64,000 nucleotides of DNA from Adiantum capillus-veneris (GCA_014529385.2 CM043969.1:68646676-68710675); one strand, 5' to 3'; positions 23,319-35,038 are shown, numbered from the stretch's first letter. The notes: a model not told the origin generated them from the sequence alone. Numbers and translations: made by a program.

Positions 23319-23654
23319 TCAAAGTCTTTGATTTTTGTGACTACACAGCCTGTAGAGTTGGTTAGTCACTTTTGAGGCTATGGACTTGTCCGCAACATAG
23401 TCATGAAGCAACTCATCCATTTTTGGCCCATTTGGAGTCAGTTTGACCTCGTACGTTGAACTTGACGCTTTGTACCCTTGAAGCCGTTTTCTACTTTTGG
23501 AGGGCTTGGCTTGATTGATTTCATGAAACCAATCATATACATTGTGTATAAACCTCGTAGGTAAGCTATCTGTGGAGTCAGAATCCAATTCTGGCATCTG
23601 CCAAAAACCTAGCTCTTCTACTTGGGACCCCCTCAACCCTTGCCAAATGGTCAA
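23319..23654 (-). other. Short minus-strand reading frame, unknown
   Basis: 111 codons with protein-like composition (WFHEINQAKPSKSRKRLQGY, then DELLHDYVADKSIASKV). It could be a remnant of an ORF in the same element. I recognise no domain. Confidence 0.3.
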
Positions 23655-24183
23655 CTGTTGTTATAGAAGTGTTCTACTATGCTGGGGCATGCTACAGTTC
23701 AAATCTCATACGATCTGGTTGAGCTGACAGGCCGCTATGGTTGATTTTTGGTCGTAGGTCTTCGTGCACTGCTCGGATTCTAGGTTTTTTTCCAGGGGCT
23801 TAGGCTTCTTCCATCTGAGCTCCTTTGCTATTTATTATTAATTTTTGACCTATTTATTGGAAAATAAAAGAAAATAACAAAATGCGCTAAAAAAGCAAAG
23901 TGAAAATCCAATAATTAAGAAAATCCATTGAAAAACACAAATTTATTGTTTCTTGGTGGATTTCTCCATTTTTAAGTCTCAATATAAAAAACAATGATGA
24001 AAAATAACCAAAAAGGACTATTTTTTATGTTCTTTTGATAGTAAATACACTATTTACACTCATCAGGGAGATATTATCAGTTAAATTTTTCTTGTTAATG
24101 ATTTATAAGGACATTATTAAGTAGTTTTGTAAAAAATCACACGTTAACATCAAAAAAATTTCCCCCCTCTTCAAACATTGCCC
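23655..24183. other. AT-rich noncoding DNA
   Basis: No frame or repeat recognised. A-rich on the plus strand around 23,850-24,010. Confidence 0.45.
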
Positions 24184-25320
24184 TTAATTACTTAGTACTC
24201 TTCTACCCCTCCTAGATGGCGTACTTCGGGACGACTGTGTGCATGGCTCTACCATGCTTTGAAGATCAATGCAGTTCATACCATTATGTTGTGAAATAGT
24301 TCGGTCTTGAGTATTTAACTCAAGGGTTTCTGATGTCGAGGCTTGCCGATGTTGTCTTCCAAAGAGCAAATCTTGTAGCATGTGTGCTCTTTGCTTGATT
24401 GTGCCATTAGGATGCTTTAGCACGCTGATTCTTGAGCTTATGTTATTAAGAATGACTGTTGTCAAGCTTTTACCCGCCATTGGTATCTTGGTTTGTCTTG
24501 GTCAGAATGGTGTGGTTGAGGTTTCTAAGACTTAGCTTTCCAGTGCTTGATTGGTTTTCCAGTTTGCGGAGAAGCTAAGTGCTCTTTTGTCTTCCAAACC
24601 CATTTCCTGTTAGGTTCCTGGCTCGGAGATACTCGTCTCTGTGTTTTGACCCTTGGAACCATCTTTGGTATTGTCGATGATGTTTTAGGCACCCATATTT
24701 GAATCGGCTTGTCCTTAAGCTGTGATTTCGGTACCCAAATTTGCATGACTCCTTGCATGCTACTTGTAGCATTTGCTTGTCAATAGGATGGAGAAGATTG
24801 ATTACTTCGTGGTTTGCTTTACTGGTAATTGCCTTTCCATTCCTCCTTGCTTGGTGCAATTGGAACAATGAGTTGTCCGTCTTTAGGTGATAGCTTGAGC
24901 TGATTGGTGTCCCAATTTGGTATTGCCTTGTATGTCCGCATCCAAGGAATTCCAAGAATCATTGTCTCATTTATGTGTTCATCTGGTAAGCATACAAACT
25001 GATGAGGATATGAACATCCATGTACTATCACATTCAAGTTGGCTACTCCTAAGGTTGGTGTTGGGTTCTTGTTGCATCCTTTGATAGTTGTTATTCCTGC
25101 TGTCAATGACTGACTTGTTTCTTGTACGTGGAATAATTGAATGCATTGACTCTAGCTCTTGTATCAACCAATGCATTTGTGCTATGGTTGTTGAGTTGTA
25201 CTTTGATGCAAAGGTCCATTCGATCTAACCATTCATCATCTGTTGACATTGCATCTTTCTACAATTCCCATTCTCAGTCATCTATTTCCAGTGTGTTGAT
25301 GGGAATAGATATTTGTTGAT
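24184..25320 (-). pseudogene. Second retropepsin-like block with IWVPK repeats
   Basis: Downstream of the A2 integrase, the minus strand encodes, across frameshifts, a protease-like segment: ALVDTRARVNA near 25,170 (an eroded ALVDTGAS-type active site), then ETMILGIPWMRTY (about 24,965-24,930), the usual C-terminal motif of Ty3 proteases. It is followed by a charged tail with repeated IWVPK motifs (about 24,750-24,690) and a basic block. The Gly of the DTG triad is Arg, so it would be inactive. A protease after integrase is not the usual pol order. Confidence 0.5.
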
Positions 25321-25385
25321 TCTTGAGAGCAACTTTCCTTTTGAGTACCAGCTTCCTCTTGGGCTTCATCAATAACCTGCTGTCA

Positions 25386-25911
25386 TTTTATCTTCCTTTG
25401 CTTGGTTTCATGCATTCTTTCTAGCACTTCATTGGTTAGTGGTAAATTGTACTTCTTTAAACAACATCCACTAATCCAATTAGCCATTGGTTCACTATCT
25501 AGGGTGGACAACTTAACTGCTCCACTTGAAGATACATCTTCAATGATAAACAATCCGTTCCCCTTGTCCTAAAACTTGGGAATGTGTTGCTTAAGGGAAT
25601 AGACTAAAACTAAGTCCCCTTTTGAAGATTTTTGTAATTAGATAGAAATCAAAAAACTATTTTTGTTTTCGCTTTTGTGCATAGATGTGAGCTACAACAG
25701 TTAGCCTTTTCTCATCTAGCTTCTCTAAATCTTCAAGTCTTTGTGACAATTCATGTCCAGTCCACTCAAGATCCTTATCTACCCTTAGTGTTGGCAATAG
25801 AAACTCTATTGGCAATATGGCATCAAGTCCATAAACAAGATTAAAGGGTGTAGCATTTAAATCTGTTTTGAATGAAACTCGATAAGCCCATAGAGTTGCA
25901 TGGAGATTCAT
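25386..25911 (-). pseudogene. A2 integrase C-terminal part
   Basis: Continues the integrase in another frame: the conserved segment LWAYRVSFKT and FNLVYGLDAILPIEF (the RTPFQLVYG-type motif after the catalytic core), then a frameshift and a beta-rich C-terminal domain with GDLVLVYSLK near 25,625. The stop lies near 25,386. This part binds DNA non-specifically in the integrase. Confidence 0.7.
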
Positions 25912-25928
25912 TTCCTAGTCTGTCCTTC

Positions 25929-26651
25929 CTAACTAACCACTTTAGTCAATCCCGAGCTGAGAATTTTATTCTTATGCTCAGCTTGTTTGTTTGCTTGTGG
26001 GTGATAGGGAGCTGATTTGTTATGGATAACCATAAATTCATGAAGTAGATACTCAATTACCTCATGAAGAAAATGAGTTCCTCTATCACTGAAAATTTCT
26101 ATTGGCAGTCCATATCTTGTGAATACGTACTCATATAAGAATGCGGCAGTGGTTTTGGCATCATTCTTTTGAGTTGCTTTAGCCTCGGCCCACTTTGTCA
26201 AATAATCCGTAGCTACAATCATATATTGAGCTTGGGTTCTATAAGCAGGTGGCTGTATTGGCCCAACAAAGTCTATACCCCATGTTGTGAAATCTCTAGC
26301 TCCCATCATTGGTCTTAAGGGCATGCTATCTACACGTGTTGGCATTTTTGCTTGTTGACAAGCATCACATCTCCGAACATACTCTTTAGCAACTGCAAAA
26401 AGAGTTGGCCACCATATGCCTGCCATTAAGATGTCTCTTGCGGTGGTCTCACTAGAAAAGTGACCTCCAGCTAATCCAACATGTGCTTGTTCTATAATCG
26501 GAATATATTCGTCTTCATTTGCACAAAGACACAAATTTTGATCCTTACCTCTCCGATACAATTGGTGTCCAATAAGATCATAGTCTCTTGCTTCAGTTTC
26601 AATTGCTCTTTGATGGCGTTTACTCATATCCTCTGGAAAGGTTCGGCTCAA
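25929..26651 (-). pseudogene. A2 integrase: zinc-binding and catalytic core
   Basis: 240 codons. It contains the second half of the HHCC zinc finger (CDACQQAKMP, about residues 93-102) and an rve core with all three acidic residues: D in VATDYLTKW (about 146), D in FSDRGTHF (about 182) and E in NKQAEHKN (about 224, where GQAE is usual). The enzyme inserts the element's cDNA into chromosomes. The core looks catalytically complete, but neighbouring frames are shifted. Confidence 0.85.
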
Positions 26652-26662
26652 TAAGTAAGTGA

Positions 26663-27346
26663 CTAGATAGTTACTCCACTTAGGAACAAGGTGACATTTG
26701 AAACAATGTTACATGAGGTATGGGTGTTTTTTTTTTTACATTGAGGACAATACTTTACAAAAGAGCGAACATCACTCCTCATAATTGGCCAAAATACTCC
26801 AAGTCTCAATATCCTTTGCATAGTTTGGTCTTTCGCAAAGTGAAGTCCTACTATGGTAATATGTGCTTGACATAGGTACCAGGTTTTCTCTTCAGGATTA
26901 ATGCATAAGAGCAATATACCATCTCGGTTTCTTTTGTATAGCCTACCAGCTAATAGTTGATACATAGCCGATTGCTTGATTAATCCAGTTGTAATAGGAA
27001 GTGGTATTTGAAAATCCACTTGAGCTATGGTCATCAATGATACCATATTTTCCGACCATCGAGGTATCATTTCCATGGAGAATAAATATGCATCTGGTAG
27101 ATCATCGTCTACTCCTTTAGGTGGTTCCCCTAAAACAATCCTAGACAAATGATCTGCTCTTTGATGAGTGGTGCCCTTTTTCACAAATACAATGAAATCA
27201 AATTCTAAAAGAATGATGAACCATCTCACTATTCTTCCTGTGCTACATGGCCTGTTGACCAAGTACAATAAGGCTTGGTGGTCCACAAAGAACAAAAATT
27301 TGTTTGCTAATAGGTGATGTCTATACTTTTTTACGGCATAGATCAT
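26663..27346 (-). pseudogene. A2 RNase H C-terminal half and H2C2 finger
   Basis: 227 codons. The start matches the C-terminal half of Ty3 RNase H: AVKKYRHHLLANKFLFFVDH, then RIVRWFIILLEFDF and HQRADHLSR. Residues about 150-215 hold the integrase zinc region (GLHFAKDQTMQRILRLGVFW, CPQCKKK). A poly-T run on the plus strand (26,732-26,741) lies at a frame break. It degrades the RNA strand during reverse transcription. Confidence 0.8.
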
Positions 27347-27355
27347 TCATAATCC

Positions 27356-27715
27356 TTACCTTTTTGTGGTGGTATAATTCTTTTCCGCCATGTTCAGCTG
27401 TCGGCTAGCATAAGAAATAGGAAAATTAATTTTCCCATCTCCTGGTTGAGCTAGTATACACCCAATGGCAAAATTGGAAGCATCTATATGTATGTGGAAT
27501 ATCTTATTCCAATTTGGTGCTTTCAATATTGGAGCTGAAGTGAGAGCTTGCTTAAGCTTCATGAAGGATTCTTCACACTCATCAGTCCATTTAAAGTGTG
27601 TAATCAAGCTATACATGGGTTTTGCAATTATAGTGTACATGTAAATAAATCGTCTGTAATATCCACAATGTCCCATGAAGGCTTGAACCCCCTTGAGTGT
27701 TGTTGGTCTACGCAA
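27356..27715 (-). pseudogene. A2 RT connection and RNase H N-terminal half
   Basis: 119 codons. GVQAFMGHCGYYRRFI is the LRSFLGHAGFYRRFI-type thumb/connection motif. FKWTDECEESFMKLKQALT and IHIDASNFAIGCILAQ carry the first RNase H Asp. It is in the same frame as the next block, but separated by a stop. Confidence 0.85.
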
Positions 27716-27944
27716 TCAGCAATAACATGAATTTTATCCATATCACTAGCTATGCCATTTTTAGACACCATATGTCCAAGAAATTTTTCTTGTCTACCCA
27801 TGCATGTGCAATTTTCGGGATTTAAGAAAATCCTATAAAGTCTACATTTTTCAAATACATTTTTGAGATGTTCAAATGATCAGCCCAGATTAACGAATGT
27901 ACGCATAGATCATCCATATATACTTCCAAGAATTTCCTAAGATA
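27716..27944 (-). pseudogene. A2 RT palm with YMDD motif
   Basis: This stretch is too broken for a long frame. The minus strand near 27,925-27,905 encodes FLEVYMDDLCVHS, the catalytic Y-x-D-D box of reverse transcriptase. Indels on either side shift the frame, and one stop follows AFK at 27,945. Confidence 0.75.
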
Positions 27945-28718
27945 TTATTTAAAAGCATGGCTCATCAATCTTCGAAAGGTGGTAGGATCATTAGTTAACC
28001 CAAATGGCATAACCCGATAGGCAAAAATACCCCATTTCGTTGCAAAAGCAGTTTTATGCTGATCTTTTGGGTCAACCAAAAGTTGATTGTATCCCGAAAA
28101 GCCATCTAAGAAGTTGTAAGTTTTTTTCCTTGCAACTCGTTCTAAAACATGCTCAATGATTGGAAGAAGAAAGTTGTCTCTAATGGTAGTTGTATTCACT
28201 TTCTTGAGGTTGACACACACTCGTAATTTTCCATTCTTCTTGGGTACTACCACAATTGGAGACACCCAATCTGTGTATTCTATTTCATAAATGAATTCGG
28301 CTTCCTTTAGTTTTTCAATCTCTTCTTTGATCTTCCTGGAAAAATTTTCATTGTATGTGTATGTCCTTTGTCTACTTGGTTTCACATCATCTCTCATGGG
28401 TATGGTAGGTTGACAGATTTCTGGATCAACACTCTTGAGATCCTTGTAAGACCAAGCAAAGATATCTCGGTATTCCTTTAGTAGGCTTAGTAAAATCTCT
28501 TCTTCTTCTTCAGTTAGGTCATTGGCAATGTAGGCAGCCCTAGGCTCTTCTCCTGGTTCAGTCAAATCTATTTTTTCTGCATTTTCAGGCCCCTCGTAGG
28601 ACTCGCCTTGTTTTTGTAGTTCTCTAACAAGATGTTCGACTATGATTTTTCGATCTTGGAGAGTACATTTTTTGTAATGGGATGGAACACTCATTACTCT
28701 TGATACTTCTTTTTCCAC
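27945..28718 (-). pseudogene. A2 reverse transcriptase N-terminal part
   Basis: 257 codons. Ty3-type RT blocks are in order: DIFAWSYKDL, KKTYTYN-like 'RQRTYTYNENFSRKIKEEI', VSPIVVVPKKNGKLRVCVN, YNFLDGFSGYNQL (first catalytic Asp), KTAFATKWGIFAYRVMPFGL. The frame stops just before the YMDD box. The enzyme copies the element RNA into cDNA. Confidence 0.9.
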
Positions 28719-29209
28719 TCAACTCGTGTCATGGTTGGCTCCTTGTCCTATTTCTTTGGCTTTGCTTGAGTATCCTTCCTCGTTTTTATCGATGTTTTTG
28801 ACATTTCAGGATTTTCATTTAAAGATATCTGTCGGTAATTTTGTCCTTGACACAATCATGTGCATCTATCTGCATCAGAAACTGTGTTCTACTGGAGACT
28901 GATGGCATAGGTCTAGCTTTCACATTTCTGGTGTCTCTTTTTCGTCTATATCATTTTTGTTTTCTCGATTTCTGGTTTGGAAAGTCAAAAAACTTTTCCT
29001 CCCCTTGTTTCATGAGTAGCTTAGCTCTCACATGTCCTTTTTCGACCCCGCTTCATCTGAGGTAGCTGAATTTTCTTCTAACTCATCCGTTGCATTGTAG
29101 TAGGGGTCTACAAAGACTTGTTGAGCTTTCATCAAGTCCTTGTTTTCCTCAATTTCATCTTCAATGTGGAGGGTTGAAATAATTTGGATGGGAATTATGT
29201 CATAGCCGT
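28719..29209 (-). pseudogene. A2 protease-RT spacer
   Basis: Acidic minus-strand frame (29,209-29,028: TLHIEDEIEENKDLM, NATDELEENSATSDEAG), followed by broken sequence to the RT start. Its apparent start codon lies inside the LTR of element N. In the pre-insertion order it would join the coding DNA now at 35,039-35,096. Confidence 0.6.
29206..29209. other. Target-site duplication of N, left
   Basis: CCGT immediately before the left LTR matches CCGT at 35,039-35,042 immediately after the right LTR. A fifth base does not match on either side. Confidence 0.6.
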
Positions 29210-31203
29210 TGTCGTGCCGCTCCGCTTCCATGACAAGAAAATGAGCAATGGAATGCCAATGAGGTTTATTTGAATATTACAGGATTATTCAGCAGTAATA
29301 AGGGCTTGCTAACAAGCCAACTTTAAGAGAAAAGTGTGCCAGATGCGGCTCTAAGGGCCAAAAGATGTCTTGGTAAGGCTAAACACTGAGTATGCTTGAG
29401 TGATCATAGCTGGGATTTTATTGATCAAAATTGTAGTACTTGAAGTGCTCTACAGGCCAGTCTTTACGGCTCGTCAATCGGAGCTACATATAAGAAGTTA
29501 TGACAAATTTAAGTTGAGTCAGTAGTAGATTCGTACCGGATTGGGCAGATGCTGATAAAAGGTCAAGATGATATGAATGCATGGGTCCGAAGTGCTCACT
29601 TCTAGGAGCATGTCGGTCTTTCCAGTTTGTCAATCAGGGTTTTGGTTGGCAAGATATGGCTAGTTGAAGTATCACCGGGGGCCGGTTCCGAACCGCTCTG
29701 GTCGCCTTGATCGGTCAAGTTCATCTACCAATGCTTCAGTCAAATTATATACATGGTTGGCTAATAGCAGTTCAGATTCATTTATTCAAACCATAGGAGC
29801 GGTCGGAGCAGAATATATGCCTTGGTCATTATATGTGCCGAGTATGGTGGCAACCGAAGGCTGTCTTCACTAGCAATGTATTTTCAAGTATACACGATTA
29901 ATGTAATGTAGTGCCCGATATGTATGACAAATGTGACTGTTACAAAACCATAAAAGGATTTTGATGAGTTCATAGTGCAGTGCATTGAGTGCAGGCTTTG
30001 CTTTGTTCGATATGTATGCCCAAATGGGGTGCTTTTGAAGTAGGCTACCGCCCATGGCCAAGGGCCCAATCTTTGAAGTCAAAAGGGCCGCCCACTTAAG
30101 TTAGTGGCCGCCCATAATGAGCTCAATGGCCGCCCAATGGATAACCTAAGTGGGAAAAAAGGGGTTGTGTGAAGGAAAAAAGAAAAGAAGAAGATGGCGG
30201 GCAGCGTGCAGGTTGCGCATGAGAGAGAAGGAACTCGCATCGGGCCATGCAACGCTCGGATGAGCTCGACCAAGTGACAGAAGTTGCTAATCAGCAGCTC
30301 AGGGCGCTTCTGTTTGGTACCAAAACCGCCGCGAATGGCGCTACATGAAGGACTCGACTGCCACATCATAGGGGTGCTACCCATTAGCAACATCGTTGAT
30401 GGGTTGCCCATTTTTAGTAAGGAATCCATGCAAATTATAAAAAAGGGAGGCGGCTCTCTTTTGGAGGAGTATTCTTTTCATTCATCTTCTTCTCTCCGGA
30501 GGAGAATAGCAACCTCTAAGACAAAGCCTCTCTAATCTCCTTAGTCATCATTAGCCTTGAGGATCATAAGCTGTAAGCCAAAACCTTCTCTAATCTCATT
30601 AGCCATCTTAATCACAATTCTCTTAAGCAAGCCGGAGTAATCAACCCTAAACGCTAAGCCATCTTGGGCATAATCTCTCTAAGCCATCAACCTTAAGATC
30701 TTTAACCAAGCTTGCATACCCCGCTTAAGCCAAGCTTCCATAAACTCTCTAAGCCATAATCTCGAATCTCCTTAACCCGGTTAATCCTTAGCTCTAAACC
30801 AAGACATCATAATCCTAAGCTCTAAACCAAGCCATAAATCCTAAGCCGCACACCTTAAGCCAAATCGGACCACCTAAGGCCATTGGAAGTCGAAGCTCCT
30901 AAAGCCATAGCGGGAAGAAGCAGAAGGAAAATGAAGCAATTCAAGGCAGTTCAATAATGATTTTCTTGATTATCACCTGGATTAAAGCATGATAATCCTT
31001 GTAAGGAGAATAAACTCCTCCATTAATATTTGATTAAAACAAGGGTACAGTTCAAAATTCGATTTGAGTTATCAAGTTTCAAACTGTCTGTTTTAAGCTC
31101 TGTCTTCATTAATTGCGTCTGCTGCAACTCTTTCCCTCACACCTCTCACAGCCAGGGACCCCGTGCCTTCCCGGCTCACCTTTCGAATACAAATCCCCCA
31201 ACA
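29210..31203 (+). repeat. N 5' LTR
   Basis: 1,994 bp beginning TGTCGTG and ending CAACA. A TATA box (ATTATAAAAAAGG) is at about 30,434-30,446. Downstream (30,500-30,870) lies a degenerate array built on CTAAGCC/TTAAGC-like words. Numerous substitutions and indels separate it from the 3' LTR, so the insertion is not recent. Confidence 0.9.
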
Positions 31204-31207
31204 TTCT

Positions 31208-31224
31208 TGGTGAACCTGACGCGA
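31208..31224 (+). promoter_or_regulatory. N primer-binding site (candidate)
   Basis: TGGTGAACCTGACGCGA starts 4 nt after the LTR end and begins with TGG, as required to pair with a tRNA CCA end. I cannot name the tRNA. Confidence 0.5.
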
Positions 31225-31250
31225 AGCGAGCCGGGGTGGGAGGTAAAGAT

Positions 31251-31604
31251 GGAGATTCTAGCAGAGGTTCAAGGATGTTTGCAAGAAGTAAAAGCTATGA
31301 AGACAAAAAAGCATATTGATGATGCAGTGAAGATGGCACTTGATGCGTACATGAATAGTATGGAATTTTTCAAGGACATGATCCAGATGGACTCCTTGCA
31401 TGTTATAAAGCGGAGATGAAGAGCCAAGGAATTCCAGAAGATCCGTTGATTTTGACTTTTGAAGAAGTAGTAACCTCCGAGTTTAAAGATAAGGTTCGAG
31501 AACTGGCAGAAACATATCCTACACAGTGGGACTATTTTGTAGATGGGTTTGTTCACGAAAGCTCAAAGATTATCGATTTGGCGATGAAAAAGATTAACAA
31601 ATGA
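31251..31604 (+). pseudogene. N internal ORF 1, unknown, frameshifted
   Basis: MEILAEVQGCLQEVKAMKTK starts a first frame ending at 31,419. A second frame continues to 31,604 (LTFEEVVTSEFKDKVRELAE, then YFVDGFVHESSKIIDLAMKK). The change of frame lies at about 31,375-31,395, and the stop of one overlaps the ATG of the other (ATGA at 31,416). The product is helical and charged, about 115 residues, with no known domain. It might be a gag-like or particle-associated protein, but there is no motif to prove this. Confidence 0.45.
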
Positions 31605-31726
31605 AGCCAGATTGTTTTCTATAAAGAAAAAGGGGATCAGATGCACTTCCTTAATTATGATCAATTTTTGCAAGAAGTAAATCCAAGGCAAATACAACAG
31701 CAGATTCAACTTCAAAGGACCATATT

Positions 31727-32461
31727 TTGAGCAACCGAGCAAAGGTACATAATGAAATTCATGCTAAAACACAAGTATATGATTTTTCTTCAAATATTAC
31801 TCGCATGGAAGTTACCTCGGATAATGGTTCTAGTGAAGAGCTAGACTGTACAACAAAAATTTTACAAGCTACTGATTTTGGCATGGGATGCTCTCAAAAT
31901 GTCTATCCAGAAGATGAGCCACTATAGGTTTCTAATGGATTTATCGGCACTATAGTTGAGCAGGATAGCAGGTTTGCTACAGATGATTGCATAAACAAAT
32001 CTATTATATACACAATAGCTGATGAAGTGGCCGAGATTGTGGACCTAACACAGGATGAGCCTGAAGATGCCAAAGAACCTAAGGTTTCTCCTAGCAATAT
32101 GCTTGTTGATTCTATTATCACAGAAGAAGATTCCATAACTGATGGTTTTTTGGCCCAATCTGAAGGAGAAGGTTATAGCAGTATAGGAGAGCTTTGTGAT
32201 GCATGTACCCCTTCAAAGGGGGTTCCTGATGAACCTTTTCAAAGTTATAATGGCTTGCTAAGTAGCATGGATGCAGATGAGGAAGCAGAGGACGATATTG
32301 AAGATTGTCTAGATCATGCTGATTGTGAACAGGATATTGACATGGATTTTACATCTATGCTTATATACGGGCTGCAAGAGGAGCCAACTCCTATAGCTTT
32401 GATGGATATTGAGACTTCCAAGGGTGATTTTCCCAAGGATACTATGGATGAAGATCTTTAG
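31727..32461 (+). pseudogene. N internal ORF 2, acidic protein with SUMO-interacting-like motif
   Basis: One frame from 31,727 to 32,461, broken only by TAG at 31,925-31,927. The product is strongly acidic (e.g. MDADEEAEDDIEDCLDHADC). Near 32,030 it has EIVDLTQDEPEDAKE: a hydrophobic I-V-D-L-T core flanked by acidic residues, the textbook form of a SUMO-interacting motif. No retroviral domain is present. A role in contacting nuclear SUMOylated proteins is inference. Acidic composition alone could produce the motif by chance. Confidence 0.5.
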
Positions 32462-33008
32462 GATAAAGCTATTTTCCATTATCAAACTCAAAAACCAGGT
32501 AAAAATCTCTCTGATGATATAGGTCCAGAAAGTCCTAAGGTTTTTCGTAATGGCTATAAAGCTAGAGGGGGTGATGATGCTAAATCATCCTTGATACTGC
32601 ATAAAGTGCACAGGGTTTTTCATTTCTTTGGACAATGTGCCAAATGTGACTCGATTTGGATACTATTCCTAGTAATTCTTATGTCAATGATGTCCTGGCT
32701 ACTAGTAAAAGGTATGTAAGCTTATTATTATAGTATCTTTACATCTTTTGAGATGGTTCTACTACCAAAACTTGAAGTAAAGGACTTGACGACCATTCCG
32801 TGTGCAAACAGAGTAAGGCATACTTGAGCTTGACAGGGTTCCCTAAAGCAAGCTGATGTAATTGAGTTAGACTATTGATGATATGATTTAAGCCTTATTT
32901 TGTTTTACATGTCCTTACCAATTACGTGAGCTTGATGACAAGTAGCTTAAGGTATTTATAGCAGATGCAGTTTGAAGACCAGTTGGCACAGACCGGAGGC
33001 TGTGCAGG

Positions 33009-33023
33009 TTCAGAGGGGGTGGA
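33009..33023 (+). promoter_or_regulatory. N polypurine tract
   Basis: AGAGGGGGTGGA directly before the 3' LTR is purine-rich and would prime plus-strand DNA synthesis. It fixes the element's plus orientation. Confidence 0.7.
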
Positions 33024-35038
33024 TGTCGTGTTGCTCCGCTTTCATGACAAGAAAATGAGCAAAGGAATGCCAATCAAGTTTATTTGAATCTTACAAGATT
33101 ATTCAGCAGTAATATGAGCTTGCTAACAAGCCAACTTTAAGATAAAAGTGTGCCAGATGCGACTCTAAGGGCCAAAATATGTCTTGGTAATGCTAAATAG
33201 TGAGTATGCTTGAAGTGGTCATAGCTAGGATTTTATTGATCAAAATTGTAGTACTTGAAGTGCTCTACAGGCCTGTCCGGCTCGTCAATCGGAGCTACAG
33301 ATAAGAAGTTATGACATTTTAAGTTGAGTCAGTAGAGCAGATCCATACTGGATTGGGCAGCTGGTGATAAAAGTTCAAGATGATATGAATGCATGGGTCC
33401 AAAGTGCTCACTTCCAGGAGCATGTTGGTCTTTCTAGTTTGTCAATCGGGGTTTCAGTTGGCAAGATATGGCCAGTTTAAGTATCACCGGGGGCCGGTTC
33501 CGAACCTCTTTGGTTGCCTTGATTAGTCAAGTTCATTTGCCAGTGCTTCAGTCGAATTATATACATGGTTGGCTAATAGTAGTTTAGATTCATTTATTCA
33601 AACCATAGGAGTGGTCGGAGTAGAATATATGCCTTGGTCAATATATGTGCCAAGTATGGTGGCAATCGAAGGCTGTCTTCACTAGCAATGTATTTTCAAG
33701 TATACATGATTAATGTAATGCATGCCCGATATGTATGCCAAATGTGACCATTACAAAAGCATAAAAGGATTTTGATGAGCTCATAGCGTAGTGCATTGAG
33801 TGCACTACATTGAGTGCAGGCATTGCTTTGTTCGATATGTATTCCCAAACGGGGTGCTCTTGAAGTAGGTGACCGCCCATGGCCAAGGGCCCAATCTTTG
33901 AAGTCAAAAGGGCCGCCCACTTAAGTTAGTGGCTGCCCATAATGAGCTCAATGGCACCCAATGGATAACCTAAGTGGGAAAAAAGGGGTTGTGTGAAGGC
34001 AAAAAGAAAAGAAGAAGATGGCGAGCAGCGTGCAGGTTGCACATGAGAGAGAAAGAACTTGCAGCGGGCCGTGCAGTGCTCGGATGAGCTCGACCAAGTG
34101 ACGGAAGTTGCTCAGCACCTCAGGGCGCTTCTGTTTGGTACCAAAACCACCGCGAATGGCATTGCATGAAGGACTCAATTACCACGTCATAGGGGTGCTA
34201 CCCATTAGCGACATCTCTAATGGGTTGCCCATTTTTAGTAAGGAAGTCCATGCAACTTATAAAGAAGGGAGGCGGATCTCTTTTGGAGGAGTCTTCTTTT
34301 CATTCATCTTCTTCTCTTTGAGGAGAATAGCAAACTCTAAGCCAAAGCCTCTATAATCTCCGTAGCCATCATTAGCCTTGAGGATCATAAGCTGTAAGCC
34401 AAAACCTTCTCTAATCTCATTAGCCATCTTAATCACAAGCTCTCTTTAGCAAGCCGGAGTAATCAATCCTAAATGCTAAGCCATCTTGGGCATAAGCTCT
34501 CTAAGCCATCAACCTTAAGCTCTTTAACCAAGCTTGCATACCCCGCTTAAGCCAAGCTTCCATAAACTCTCTAAGCCATAATCTCGAATCTCCCTAACCC
34601 GGTTAATCCTAACTCTAAACCAAGCCATCATAATCCTAAGCTCTAAACCAAGCCATAAATCCTAAGCCGAACACCTTAAGCCAAGAACCTTAAGACAAAT
34701 TGGACCACCTAAGGCCATTGGAAGTTGAAGCTCCTAAAGCCATAGCGGGAAGAAGCAGAAGGAAAACGAAGCAGTTCAAGGCAGTTCAATAATGATTTTC
34801 TTGATTAGCACTTGGATTAAAGCAAGATAATCCTTGTAAGGAGCATAAACTCCTCCATTAATATTTGATTGAAACAGGGGTACTGTTCAATATTCAATTT
34901 GAGTTATCAAGTTTCAAACTGTCTGTTTTAAGATCTGTCTTCATTAATTGCGTCTGCTACAACTCTTTCCCTCGCACCTCTCATAGCCAGGGGCCCCGTG
35001 CCTTCCAGGCTCACCTTTCAAATACAAATCCCCCGACA
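33024..35038 (+). repeat. N 3' LTR
   Basis: 2,015 bp, TGTCG...CGACA. Collinear with the 5' LTR, including the TATA region (ACTTATAAAGAAGG, about 34,255) and the CTAAGCC-word array (34,340-34,690). It carries its own small indels. Confidence 0.9.

Larger units (their letters stand above)
29210..35038 (+). mobile_element. Nested non-autonomous LTR retrotransposon N
   Basis: Two direct repeats of 1,994 and 2,015 bp flank an internal region of about 1,820 bp. The LTRs start TGTCG and end CGACA (second copy; the first ends CAACA). A PBS-like site follows the left LTR and a purine tract precedes the right LTR, giving plus orientation. CCGT flanks both sides as a 4-bp target duplication. The internal region encodes no protease, RT, RNase H or integrase, so N depends on another element. 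It sits inside A2, between its protease and RT coding regions. Confidence 0.85.
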
